Origin: a virus
Length of the DNA stretch: 40,869 nt
IMG/VR virus record: IMGVR_UViG_3300006641_000057
Location: 1 to 40,869 of that record
Reading direction: 5' to 3' (one strand)
Shown: positions 7,418-14,913 of the stretch, one piece after another
How positions within the stretch are numbered: the stretch's first letter is position 1
Layout: every line of letters starts with the position of its first letter
Made by a program: the position numbers and the translations under genes
The notes under the pieces: model-generated
Databases searched by the model: none
What the model saw: the letters and a program-made list of their open reading frames with translations, nothing else
What the model was told of the DNA's origin: nothing

Positions 7418-7790
7418 GGGCGACCTCGTACAGCTCGCCGCCGGTCTCCACGACGCCGGGGGACTGCACGGGCTCGGGCAGTCCGAGCACGCGGCGGAGG
7501 TGGGGGTGTTCGGCAGCCAGGGCAACGGCGCTGGTCATAGTGGGCGCCGTGAAGGTGAGGTCTTTCGTGACCCTGATCGTGTAGATCTCGGCTCCGCTCG
7601 GGGTCGAGCGGAAGAACGGCGCCCCGTCGCCCTCGAAGTACCCGGCCACCTCGATCCAGCTGTAGACCGATGTGGCCTCCAGCTTTCCGATATCCGCGGT
7701 CACGCCCGCGGCTCGGAACTGGGCCACCACGTCCCGCGCGTGGTCGTGCGCCTGCTGCAGTAGGTCCAGGCGCTGCTTGTCGTCGGTCAT
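7410..7790 (-). CDS. Unknown 126-aa protein, first gene of early operon
   Basis: I take ATG 7790 with AGGAGGTG upstream. A longer frame starts at a GTG lying inside the ribosome site region and next to the -10, so it is rejected. The N-terminus is helical (KQRLDLLQQAHDHARDVVAQF). A beta-rich middle follows (SWIEVAGYFEGDGAPFFRS, IYTIRVTKDLTF). No known domain. It heads the ten-gene minus operon driven by the family promoter at 7809-7837. Confidence 0.65.
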   Translation of the reverse strand: MTDDKQRLDLLQQAHDHARDVVAQFRAAGVTADIGKLEATSVYSWIEVAGYFEGDGAPFFRSTPSGAEIYTIRVTKDLTFTAPTMTSAVALAAEHPHLRRVLGLPEPVQSPGVVETGGELYEVAHG

Positions 7791-7808
7791 GCTCACCTCC
7801 TGCTCCGT

Positions 7809-7837
7809 CACATACCGCGGGACGGAAGCAGGCGCAA
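7809..7837 (-). promoter_or_regulatory. Family promoter for the ten-gene early operon
   Basis: Minus strand -35 TTGCGC (7832-7837), 17-nt spacer containing GCTTCCG and ending GG, -10 TATGTG (7809-7814). It fills the 54-nt gap between the stop at 7845 and the start at 7790, the only real gap in this block. Confidence 0.8.
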
Positions 7838-7844
7838 GCGAGAA

Positions 7845-8474
7845 TCAGCGGGCGGAGGGGAAGGGGAGCACGTTCTGGCGTTCCTCGCCGGTCATCGCTC
7901 GGCGGGACACCACGCGGACCACGCCGCCATCGTAGCGGACCTGCAAGACCTCGCCGTCGCGGGGCAGGAGGATCTTGGCGTGGGGGACGGCGCGGGTGAT
8001 GCGGCGGCTGGAGACCATCTCGGTGTACATCGCCACGCGGGCGCGGATGCTGGCCCCCTTGGCGTTGAGGCGGGCCTTGACCTCGCCCGCCTCGATCTCC
8101 CACGAGTTGAGCTCGTGCTGGGCGCCGGCGAGCTGCTCCGCGGCGGCCAGGACCTCGGGGTCGGTGAGGTCGACGCTGGCCTCGCTCTCGTACAGGTTCT
8201 CGACGGCGCCGTCGGGGAAGGCAGCGGCGAGCAGGTAGACCGGGTGGTCCTGCTCCACCATGGCGAGCAGGCGGCGCACGACGTTCTCGCCCTCCGGCGT
8301 CTCAAAGTGGACCACACCGTCGGCGAGCATGCCGCGGAGGGTGTGGACCACCAGGGTCCGCTCGTTCGGGGCACCCTTGTTCTCGGGCTCGGGCAGCTCC
8401 TCGACGGTGCCGCCTGCCTCGGGCGGAAGCTCATCGCTGAAGGGGGTCTCGGCTGCTGGTTTCGGTCGCGGCAT
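7845..8474 (-). CDS. Unknown helical 209-aa early protein
   Basis: Starts at ATG 8474 with AGGAGG upstream. It has an acidic, proline-rich N-terminus (ETPFSDELPPEAGGTVEELP), then a domain near residues 45-90 containing LVVHTLRGMLADGVVHFETP. A long helix follows near residues 115-150 (AAAEQLAGAQHELNSWEIEA), and the C-terminus is beta-rich and basic. Divergently transcribed from the HTH regulator, with its own family promoter. The fold is unknown. A nuclease inhibitor or recombination helper would fit the place, but nothing in the sequence proves it. Confidence 0.65.
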   Translation of the reverse strand: MPRPKPAAETPFSDELPPEAGGTVEELPEPENKGAPNERTLVVHTLRGMLADGVVHFETPEGENVVRRLLAMVEQDHPVYLLAAAFPDGAVENLYESEASVDLTDPEVLAAAEQLAGAQHELNSWEIEAGEVKARLNAKGASIRARVAMYTEMVSSRRITRAVPHAKILLPRDGEVLQVRYDGGVVRVVSRRAMTGEERQNVLPFPSAR

Positions 8475-8495
8475 GTGCACCTCCTGTGCTCCGCT

Positions 8496-8524
8496 GCTAT
8501 ACCGAGATTCGGAAGCACGCGCTA
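8496..8524 (-). promoter_or_regulatory. Family promoter divergent from the HTH regulator
   Basis: Minus strand -35 TAGCGC (8519-8524), 17-nt spacer with GCTTCCG ending GG, -10 TATAGC (8496-8501). The spacer holds the inverted repeat CCGA-GAT-TCGG (8502-8512), a possible operator. It lies 20 nt from the regulator start at 8544, so regulator binding here could control both directions. I see no clear plus-strand promoter for the regulator itself. Confidence 0.7.
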
Positions 8525-8543
8525 CCACGACCACGGAGGGGGC

Positions 8544-9200
8544 ATGCGTGAGGTGATGGACCGGTTGAGGGCGGTTGTCGGCGGAGAACCGACGCATACC
8601 GAGGTGATGAAGCACCTCGACGCGCACGGGGTCAAGGTCGACCTGTCGAGCATTTCCTGTTGGATGGGCGGGACGCGCCGGATGTCGTCGTACTGGCTAC
8701 GCCGCATCGGCCCGCTGGCTGGCTACTCGGAGGAGGAGGTGGAGGCCTTGACGGGGTCGAGGGGCGGGGAGATTCGGCTGCCCGAAGGGGCGGGGCTGCT
8801 GCTCCGGCGCATCAAGGCGGCCATGGGGGACACGTCGGTCAGGAACTACGCCCGCCAGCTCACGCGGGGCGGGGTGCGCGTCGTCCACGCCAGCCTGTAC
8901 CGGTGGCTGACGGGGAACCGGCCGGTGCCGCCGGAGATGGCGCTGCCGCTCGCGCGGCACCTGGGCATCACCGGGGACGATCTCTGGCAGGTGTTCGCCG
9001 AGACCCACCGGCCGCCGATGCCTGTTGCGGCGGCGCGGCAGTTGCTGGCGGCCGTGCGCGCTGCGCCGGGCGCCTACACGGTGGAGGGGCGGGTCATCGA
9101 CGGGTGGGAGCGGTACCGGCCTTGGCTGGAGGTGTTGCCGGCCGAGGCCGCGCCGGTTGAGGCGCCGTCGGAGCCCGCCCGCTCGGTCCACCACTGGTGA
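8544..9200 (+). CDS. Tandem helix-turn-helix DNA-binding regulator
   Basis: A 218-aa protein from ATG 8544 behind GGAGGGGG. Two related segments are visible. Residues about 18-62 contain HLDAHGVKVDLSSISCWMGG and end WLRRIGPLAG. Residues about 98-144 contain GGVRVVHASLYRWLTGNRPV and end ARHLGIT. Both have the Cro/C1-type order of helices, with SSISCWMGG matching ASLYRWLTG at the recognition helix. The protein looks like two fused XRE-type domains with a C-terminal extension (VEGRVIDGWERYRPWLEVLP). It is the best candidate for a master regulator here. Targets are not shown by the sequence. Coupled by GTGA to the methylase. Confidence 0.75.
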   Translation: MREVMDRLRAVVGGEPTHTEVMKHLDAHGVKVDLSSISCWMGGTRRMSSYWLRRIGPLAGYSEEEVEALTGSRGGEIRLPEGAGLLLRRIKAAMGDTSVRNYARQLTRGGVRVVHASLYRWLTGNRPVPPEMALPLARHLGITGDDLWQVFAETHRPPMPVAAARQLLAAVRAAPGAYTVEGRVIDGWERYRPWLEVLPAEAAPVEAPSEPARSVHHW

Positions 9201-10054
9201 CCCCGCTGTGGCCCTACCCGGGCGGCAAGCGGACGGTGGCGCCTCAGGTGGTGGAGCTGCTGACGGCCAGGCCGTACCGTCGCTACGTGGAGCCCTGCCT
9301 CGGTGCGGGGGCTGTGGCGCTGGCTGTGCCTGCCGGGCCGATGCTGCTCGGGGAGACCGATCGGCACCTGCTGCGGCTGTGGCAGGCGGTGAGGGACACG
9401 CCGCACGAGCTTGTGGAGCTCGCGCGCACGATCGGCGACACGTACCCGCACCGCAAGGACGCCTGGGATGCGCTGCGGGAGGTGGAGCACAAGAGCCACG
9501 GCCTGGAGGCTGCCGCGGCGACGTGGCTCTTGTTGCTGGGCTGCTTCAACGGCCTCTACCGACGCAACCCCAACGGTCGCTTCAACGTCCCGTGGGGTGA
9601 CAAGGCCCGGGCGTTGCCGCCGGTCGAGGTCGTGGTCCAGGCAGCCCGGCAGCTCTCCGGCGCCGTCCTGGTCGGCGACGACGTCCACGCCACCCTCGCG
9701 CGCTGTGGCGACGGTGACGCGGTCTACGTTGACCCGCCGTACGTCGACACCCAGCCCTATGGCTCGGGCGCGTGGTGGCGCCTGGAGGACCTCCAGCGCC
9801 TTGTGGTGGCCTGCGACGCTGCGGCCCGGCGTGGGGCGTTGGTGGTGCTGAGCCACACCGACGACAGGGAGGACGCGGGGAGCCTGCTGCGCGCGCCTGG
9901 GCCGGTGCGGCGGGCCCTGGAGGGGTGGGACGTGCGGGCGGTGGAGGTGAGGGAGTCGATCACCTGCAAGGCCGAACGCGGGAGGCGTGGCGAAGTGCTG
10001 GCCGTCCTCGACTACCGACGCGCGGAGGTTGCGCCCGTTTCCGCCGCGCGGTAG
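9197..10054 (+). CDS. dam: Dam-type DNA adenine methyltransferase (predicted GATC N6-adenine)
   Basis: A 285-aa protein from GTG 9197 (GTGA overlap). Class D12/MT-A70-independent Dam motifs are clear: YPGGKR (7-12), VEPCLGAGAV (31-40, SAM binding), FNGLYRRNPNGRFNVPWG (117-134), which in Dam family proteins contacts DNA, and the catalytic DPPY (179-182). Length is typical. No restriction enzyme is encoded nearby, so it is an orphan methylase, perhaps protecting phage DNA or marking it for regulation. GATC as the target is family knowledge and not proven here. Its stop codon TAG is also the first part of the -10 of the next promoter. Confidence 0.9.
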   Translation: MTPLWPYPGGKRTVAPQVVELLTARPYRRYVEPCLGAGAVALAVPAGPMLLGETDRHLLRLWQAVRDTPHELVELARTIGDTYPHRKDAWDALREVEHKSHGLEAAAATWLLLLGCFNGLYRRNPNGRFNVPWGDKARALPPVEVVVQAARQLSGAVLVGDDVHATLARCGDGDAVYVDPPYVDTQPYGSGAWWRLEDLQRLVVACDAAARRGALVVLSHTDDREDAGSLLRAPGPVRRALEGWDVRAVEVRESITCKAERGRRGEVLAVLDYRRAEVAPVSAAR

Positions 10055-10057
10055 AGT
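10029..10057 (+). promoter_or_regulatory. Family promoter for the replication gene cluster
   Basis: -35 TTGCGC (10029-10034), 17-nt spacer with GTTTCCG ending GG, -10 TAGAGT (10052-10057). It sits inside the last codons and stop of the methylase gene. It precedes the GGAGG site and ATG of the gene at 10074. Confidence 0.8.
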
Positions 10058-10073
10058 TGCGTTGGAGGTGCTT

Positions 10074-10409
10074 ATGACGACACCCGACAAGGGGGCGTTC
10101 GACGAGCTACTGGAGCTGCTCGCCGACATGGTCAACCGCGACTGTGGCGGGCCCGTTCCGCCGGAAGGATGGAAGGGCCGCGCCGACCCATTCGACCTCG
10201 CCATCGGCGGCAAGGACAGCGACGAAGGCGCCTTCGTGTTGAAGGTCGTTCTCGGTGAGATGCTGGTCTTCATGCTGGACTACCGGACCGGGCAGTGCAT
10301 CAGCCTCGGCAGCAAGCCGGTCGAGGACTGCCTCGGTGAGGATCTGAATCCCGCGCTCCGTGCGGCGCTGGCCACGGGTGGCGGCACCCACGACGGGCTC
10401 CCGTCATGA
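10074..10409 (+). CDS. Small acidic 111-aa protein, unknown
   Basis: Starts at ATG 10074 with TTGGAGG upstream. Helical N-terminus (FDELLELLADMVNRDCGGPV) and a beta-type middle (GAFVLKVVLGEMLVFMLDYR). No known motif. First gene of the transcript leading to the DUF4406-like enzyme and the helicase, and coupled to the next gene by ATGA. Confidence 0.7.
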   Translation: MTTPDKGAFDELLELLADMVNRDCGGPVPPEGWKGRADPFDLAIGGKDSDEGAFVLKVVLGEMLVFMLDYRTGQCISLGSKPVEDCLGEDLNPALRAALATGGGTHDGLPS

Positions 10410-10843
10410 CCCGCACCCTCGTCTACATCGCCGCGCCCTACGGCGACCCGATCCCGGAGATCCGCCGCTGGAACGTCGCCCGCGCTGTAGCCCTTGGCAG
10501 GGTCTGGCAGGCGAAGGGCTACGCGCCGATCGTGGTCCACACCTCAGTCGAGTTCGGGGTCTACGGCTGCGACGAGTCGCCCGAGGAGCGGGCGGCGGGG
10601 CTGGAGTCGAGCCTCGCGATCGTGGAGATGGTGGTGCGGGCAGGCGGGACGGTTGCCGCGCTGCTCCGGGACAACGGCGAAGCGAGCGCGGGCGTCAAGG
10701 CGGAGATCATCCGGGCAGGCGTCGTCGACCCCATGTTCTGGTTCGATCCAGGGACTTGGGAGAAGAAGCGCTCGGCGTTCGTCGACACGGGCCTGCTCGA
10801 CCTGTGGGAGAGCCTGCGGGATCGGCCAGTGGTGCCCCGGTGA
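10406..10843 (+). CDS. DUF4406 / nucleoside deoxyribosyltransferase-like protein
   Basis: A 145-aa protein from ATG 10406. The start VYIAAPYGDP (6-15) and the pattern of a helix with RRWNVARAVALGRVWQAKGY (20-39) followed by a beta strand ending in VVHTS match the Rossmann-like fold shared by DUF4406 and nucleoside 2-deoxyribosyltransferases. The active-site Glu/Asp region may lie in the middle (CDESPEERAAGLESSLAIVE), but I cannot assign the catalytic residue. A nucleotide-salvage or base-exchange role would fit beside the HD phosphohydrolase encoded elsewhere. Family-level call only. Confidence 0.65.
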   Translation: MTRTLVYIAAPYGDPIPEIRRWNVARAVALGRVWQAKGYAPIVVHTSVEFGVYGCDESPEERAAGLESSLAIVEMVVRAGGTVAALLRDNGEASAGVKAEIIRAGVVDPMFWFDPGTWEKKRSAFVDTGLLDLWESLRDRPVVPR

Positions 10844-12402
10844 CCCTCCCCCACCCCTGGAACCTCTGGCCCGACCCGCCCCGACGCTGGCAGGAGGAGG
10901 CCCTCGACACGCTGTACCCGCTGATCCGGCAGCGCAAGCGGGTGGTGCTGCAGTCGGCGACGGGGACGGGCAAGACCCGGTTTCAGCTCGCCGTGTTGGA
11001 GAAGATCCGCACCACGCTCAACCCGGGCTGGATCCTGCTCAACACGGTCCCGAAGCAGGACCTCGTGGAGCAGACCGTCAAGGAGGCGCGCAAGGTGCTG
11101 GGCGCGCACCTCGTCGGCGCTTGGTACGGGAAGAAGAAGGAGCTGCGCCAGATCGTCGTCTGCTGCCACGACTCCATGGGCACGCTCGCGGATCGGCTTG
11201 ATGCCGACGGGCGTAAGGTGGCGTTCTGGCTGGCGGACGAAGGACACAAGGCCGACACTGAGGAGGTATTGTCAGCCATCGAACGGCTAAATCCAGTGAC
11301 GCGCCTCATGGTCACCGCCACGCCGTTCAAGACCGTGGACACCGACGCGCTGCGCGGGTGGGACGCGATCGGGTTCAGGCACACCATCGACACCGCCATG
11401 GAGCGCGGCGACCTCGTGCCCTGGAGGTTCGTCAACGGCTACGGCGACGGGACCGTCGACGTCAACGTCGCCACCGTGCAGATGATCCGCGACCACGCCC
11501 CCGCGGGTCCAGGCCTCGTCACGGCCACCGACTGCGCCGACGCCGACTGGTTCGCGGAGGTCCTACGGGCGAACGGCATCACCGCCGAGGCCATCCACAC
11601 GAAGGTCAAGGCCGACGAGCGCAGGGCGATCCTGCTGCGCCACGCTCGCGGCCAGACCCGTGTCCTTGTCCACGTCGACCTCCTCACCGAGGGCGTCGAC
11701 ATGCCGTACCTGCGGTGGCTCGCCTTCCGGGCGGCCATCAGCTCGTCGGTGAGGATCACCCAGCAGGCCGGGCGAGGCCTCCGGACGTGCGCCCCGGACC
11801 AGTGGGGGCAGAAGCGGGAGTTCGTCATCCTGCTGCCCCGCTTCGTGGCCGTCCTGGCCGCTGCGGGCACCCCGGCCAACCTCTCACCCTCCACGACGGC
11901 CCGAGAGCTGAGAGAGGCCGCTGAGCGCGAGCTGGCGGACGTGCCCAACGAGACATCGCTGGGGTGCGCGGTGGCGGCGGTCGAGGTGAGCTCGTGGGTG
12001 GAGCGGCTGGTGCTGCACGCGCGGGCGCACCAGGTTGAGCCCGAGGCCCCGCGGGTTGACCCGTCGGACATCCGGCAGGGGTGGCGGACTCGGGCGCCGA
12101 CGGATCGGCAGCTCCAGGAGCTCCGGAGCCTGGAGGCCATCAAGGGCAAGGGTCCGTTCAGCTACCTCCCTCCGGCTCACCGGGACGTCGCGCGGGCCGT
12201 GGTCCAGTGGCCCGAGACGTTGACCGCCGGCACCGCGTCGGACCTGCTCGGGCTGCTGTACGCGCTGCGACGGCGGGCGGCGGCGCATGTGCAGGCCCAT
12301 GCTCACCTGCCCGTGAACGCCGGGAAGTTCTGGAACGGGCTCCCTGCCTTGGACGGGGAGCCGCCGGCGGTCAAGGCACCACGGAAGAAGGCGAAGTCAT
12401 GA
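10840..12402 (+). CDS. Superfamily 2 DNA helicase (RecQ/UvrB/Ssl2-like fold)
   Basis: A 520-aa protein from GTG 10840 (GTGA). Motifs in order are the Q-like region WQEEAL (17-22), Walker A SATGTGKT (39-46), motif II DEGH (133-136), motif III TATPF (159-163), motif V TEGVDMP (283-289) and motif VI QQAGRGLR (308-315). DEGH replaces the common DEAH. Family members unwind DNA using ATP. The C-terminal 180 residues are specific and Ala/Arg-rich with a basic end (KAPRKKAKS). It is likely a replication or recombination helicase. No nuclease domain is visible, so it is not a restriction subunit by itself. Confidence 0.9.
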   Translation: MTLPHPWNLWPDPPRRWQEEALDTLYPLIRQRKRVVLQSATGTGKTRFQLAVLEKIRTTLNPGWILLNTVPKQDLVEQTVKEARKVLGAHLVGAWYGKKKELRQIVVCCHDSMGTLADRLDADGRKVAFWLADEGHKADTEEVLSAIERLNPVTRLMVTATPFKTVDTDALRGWDAIGFRHTIDTAMERGDLVPWRFVNGYGDGTVDVNVATVQMIRDHAPAGPGLVTATDCADADWFAEVLRANGITAEAIHTKVKADERRAILLRHARGQTRVLVHVDLLTEGVDMPYLRWLAFRAAISSSVRITQQAGRGLRTCAPDQWGQKREFVILLPRFVAVLAAAGTPANLSPSTTARELREAAERELADVPNETSLGCAVAAVEVSSWVERLVLHARAHQVEPEAPRVDPSDIRQGWRTRAPTDRQLQELRSLEAIKGKGPFSYLPPAHRDVARAVVQWPETLTAGTASDLLGLLYALRRRAAAHVQAHAHLPVNAGKFWNGLPALDGEPPAVKAPRKKAKS

Positions 12403-12839
12403 AGGCCCCACCCAACCCGACCATGCCCGATCTCGAGATCCCCCGCGCCTGGCTGGTCCTGGCGATGCTCGACACCGTGAGCGAGGCCGAGACCTCGCCG
12501 CTCATCGTCCACGCCCTCACCATGCAGGGGCTGGCGGAGGTCAAGGAGGGGCAGCTCGTGCCCACCCTCGACGCCGTCAGCTGGTTCCTGGGGCTCGGGC
12601 CGGACGAGATCACCCGGCTGTACGGGTGCGCGGTGGGCATCCGGTCCGCGCTCGTCAGCGGGTCGCACGTCCTGACCGCGACCCGGGGGCCGCTGGTGCT
12701 GGTGCGCGCGGAGCCGTGGCACAAGGGACCGGAGGCGCCGATCCCCTGGCACCGGCTCAAGGACCGCGCGTTGACACGGTGGACGAGAGTCCTGTACGAC
12801 GCGTGCCGCCCTGTTGTTCCGGGGCGGAACGAGGTATGA
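12399..12839 (+). CDS. Unknown 146-aa protein after the helicase
   Basis: ATG 12399 overlaps the helicase stop by ATGA. It is largely helical, with IPRAWLVLAMLDTVSEAETS (17-36) and VSWFLGLGPDEITRLYG (61-77), then a short strand region (VLTATRGPLVLVRAEPW). No known family. It may be a helicase partner. Its 3' end contains the promoter for the primase-helicase. Confidence 0.65.
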   Translation: MKAPPNPTMPDLEIPRAWLVLAMLDTVSEAETSPLIVHALTMQGLAEVKEGQLVPTLDAVSWFLGLGPDEITRLYGCAVGIRSALVSGSHVLTATRGPLVLVRAEPWHKGPEAPIPWHRLKDRALTRWTRVLYDACRPVVPGRNEV

Positions 12840-12840
12840 T
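12812..12840 (+). promoter_or_regulatory. Promoter for the structured leader and primase-helicase
   Basis: -10 TATGAT (12835-12840) preceded by GG, with TGTTGT (12812-12817) at 17 nt. The spacer holds TTCCGGGGCGGAA, a related inverted TTCCG/CGGAA arrangement. It lies in the end of the 12399 gene. The predicted start near 12847 is at the first hairpin of the leader. Confidence 0.6.
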
Positions 12841-12844
12841 CTCC

Positions 12845-12903
12845 CTGTCCTGTGTGGGGACAGCGGCCGGCGGGCCGCCGGTCCGGGGGTCGCGCCCCGG
12901 ACC
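12845..12903 (+). promoter_or_regulatory. Three-hairpin 5' leader RNA
   Basis: Three stems follow one another: CTGTCC/GGACAG (12845-12850 with 12858-12863), CGGCG/CGCCG (12869-12881) and GGTCCGGGG/CCCCGGACC with a 6-nt loop (12880-12903). The second and third share two bases, so they may compete. No T-run follows, so a simple intrinsic terminator is unlikely. Position before a coding start suggests a cis-acting leader or a block to run-through from upstream. I match it to no known riboswitch. Confidence 0.5.
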
Positions 12904-12946
12904 GTCTCCTCACCAGGAAGAACCCCACACACACAACGAGATCCCG

Positions 12947-12976
12947 ATGTACGCTGACCCGCGCGTGGCCGAATGA
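12947..12976 (+). CDS. Possible nine-residue leader ORF
   Basis: ATG 12947 starts MYADPRVAE and its TGA (12974-12976) overlaps the ATG of the primase-helicase as ATGA. There is a weak AACGAG upstream. The primase-helicase has no better ribosome site of its own, so reinitiation from this mini-ORF could set its level. It is too short for codon statistics. Confidence 0.4.
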   Translation: MYADPRVAE

Positions 12977-14913
12977 GTGCCACTGCTCGCGTTGATGCTC
13001 TCGCGCGCCTCCGGGCCGCCGTCGACACCGCCGACAAGGCCACGATCATCGCCTACCTCGACTCATGTTGGGACGAGGACAAGGGCGCCCTGTACGGGGT
13101 CCAGGAAGCGATCTCGCTGCTGCAGAAGCTCGGGCGCCGGGACAAGTTCGGCCGCTTCGTGGTCGGGCTGATCGCTGACATCCGACCGAACGGGAAGGCG
13201 AAGAAGGAGGCGGAGGTGGTGGGCATGGATGGCCTGCCCGTCGCTGACCAGCTCGTCTTCGACGTGAAGGGGATGCCGGAGGGGACCGCTCTTCCGCCCG
13301 GCTACCTGATCACGCCGGAGGGCCTGATCCGGAAGGGCACTGGGCTCAACGAGTACATCCTGATCTCGCACCTGCTGATCGTGCCGATCGGGATCTACAA
13401 GGACATGTCGTCGTCGAAGTACCACGTTGAGTTGACGTGGCAGACGGAGGACCACGAAGGGTGGACCACGCGCACGGTCCCCCGCGGCACGGTTGCCGAT
13501 GCCCGCGCGATCGTGAGCCTCGCGCACGACGGCGCCCCTGTCGACTCCACCAGCGCCAGCGAGATCGTGCGCTGGATCAGCGCCGTTCTCCAGCACTGCC
13601 AGTTGCCTACCACGTTCGCCTCTTCCGTCCTGGGCTGGCAGGACGGCGGCCGGCGCGGGTTCATGTGGGGCGCGACCTGCATCGGCGGCTCCACCCACCT
13701 GCTCCGAACGGGGGGCGCGGAGCAGCGCCTGTCCGCGTTCCGCAAGGAAGGCACGTTCGACGGGTGGAAGCGCATGTGGGAGGCCATCGAACCCCACCCC
13801 GCGGTCGGGCTCGCCGTCTACGCCTCGCTTGCCCCCGTCCTGGTCGGGATCATCCGAGCCGCGCCCACCTTCGCGGTGGACTGGTCCGGTCGGCAGCAGG
13901 GCGGCAAGACGATCCTGCTGCGGGTGGCTGCGTCGGTCTGGGGAGACCCCATGGGCCTGATCGCCCAGTGGCGAGGCTCCAGCGTCGGCATAGAGCGGAA
14001 CATGGAGTTCTTCACCCATCTTCCGTGTATCATGGATGACACAAAGCAGGCGCAACCGCCGGAGATCGTAACGGCGACGCTCTATCAGGTGAGCGGGGTG
14101 GTCGGCAGGCTCACCGGCGCCATCGAGGGCATGCGTCGCACGGCCAACCTGCGCACGGTCCTGCTGTCGACCGGCGAGCGAGCGGCCACCACGTTCTCGA
14201 AGGACGGCGGCGCGGCGTCTCGGTGCCTTGCGGTGGAGGGCCTGCCGTTCGGGCGGTCCGACGGGGCGAAGGTCACAGCCCAGCGCGTGCAGTCGATGGT
14301 CATGGACCACCACGGGCACCTCGGGCCGCTCTTCGTGGAGCACCTGCTCACCAAGCGCGACGAGTGGCCAGCCCTTGCCGAGCGCTGGGTGAAGCTCCGA
14401 GACGAGATCGCCGAGCGCACGATTGGCAGCGACGGGCGCGGCGCGGCGTACCTTGCCGTGCTGCTCCTGGCTGCGCTGACGATGGAGGAGGCCACCGGGA
14501 TCCCGGTGCGCCCGTCGGTCATGGCCGAGGCCGAGAAGTGGGCGGCCGTCGCAGTCCGGACCGCGGACCGCCCCCTGGAGGCCCTGCGCTGGGTGTGGTC
14601 GTGGCTCGACCAGCACACCGCCAACGTCTACCGCCCGCGCCTGGACGGGGAGCCGATGACCCTGCGCGGCGACTTCTACGCGGGCTGGCGGGCCGGCGAT
14701 CCTCCCTGCGTCCTCTGGTCGGCCCTCAAGCGGGACATGGCCCGAGACGGCTTTGCGATCGAGGACGTCGAAGGGGAGTGGATCAGCCGTGGCTGGCTTC
14801 ACCCCGAGCCCGCAGATCCGAAGAAACGGCATAGATTCTACATCTCGGAGCATCTCGGGCGCCCCTATGTCCGCCAGTTCACGGCCGCCGCGGTCGAGGC
14901 GGTGGGCGGGTGA
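12973..14913 (+). CDS. DUF927-type replicative primase-helicase
   Basis: A 646-aa protein from ATG 12973. The ATPase core shows Walker A GRQQGGKT (306-313) and Walker B CIMDD (352-356). The flanking features TFASSVLGWQDGGRRGFMWG (214-233), LSTGE and GAASRCLAVEGLPFG are those of DUF927 helicases found in phages and plasmids. The N-terminal 130 residues are helical. I see no zinc finger or TOPRIM primase motif, so primase activity is unconfirmed. The C-terminus (residues 560-646) looks like a small domain. It directly precedes the iteron region, as expected for an initiator-linked replicative helicase. Confidence 0.8.
   Translation: MSATARVDALARLRAAVDTADKATIIAYLDSCWDEDKGALYGVQEAISLLQKLGRRDKFGRFVVGLIADIRPNGKAKKEAEVVGMDGLPVADQLVFDVKGMPEGTALPPGYLITPEGLIRKGTGLNEYILISHLLIVPIGIYKDMSSSKYHVELTWQTEDHEGWTTRTVPRGTVADARAIVSLAHDGAPVDSTSASEIVRWISAVLQHCQLPTTFASSVLGWQDGGRRGFMWGATCIGGSTHLLRTGGAEQRLSAFRKEGTFDGWKRMWEAIEPHPAVGLAVYASLAPVLVGIIRAAPTFAVDWSGRQQGGKTILLRVAASVWGDPMGLIAQWRGSSVGIERNMEFFTHLPCIMDDTKQAQPPEIVTATLYQVSGVVGRLTGAIEGMRRTANLRTVLLSTGERAATTFSKDGGAASRCLAVEGLPFGRSDGAKVTAQRVQSMVMDHHGHLGPLFVEHLLTKRDEWPALAERWVKLRDEIAERTIGSDGRGAAYLAVLLLAALTMEEATGIPVRPSVMAEAEKWAAVAVRTADRPLEALRWVWSWLDQHTANVYRPRLDGEPMTLRGDFYAGWRAGDPPCVLWSALKRDMARDGFAIEDVEGEWISRGWLHPEPADPKKRHRFYISEHLGRPYVRQFTAAAVEAVGG

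Noticed and set aside
8544-9200. Lysogeny repressor proving a temperate phage
   Set aside because: The protein is a DNA-binding regulator, but I recognise no integrase, excisionase or attachment site, so lifestyle stays open.
10840-12402. Type I or III restriction subunit
   Set aside because: Only SF2 helicase motifs are present. No nuclease domain or specificity subunit is nearby, and it sits in a replication cluster.
12845-12903. Simple intrinsic terminator
   Set aside because: No T-run follows the hairpins, and a promoter lies immediately upstream.
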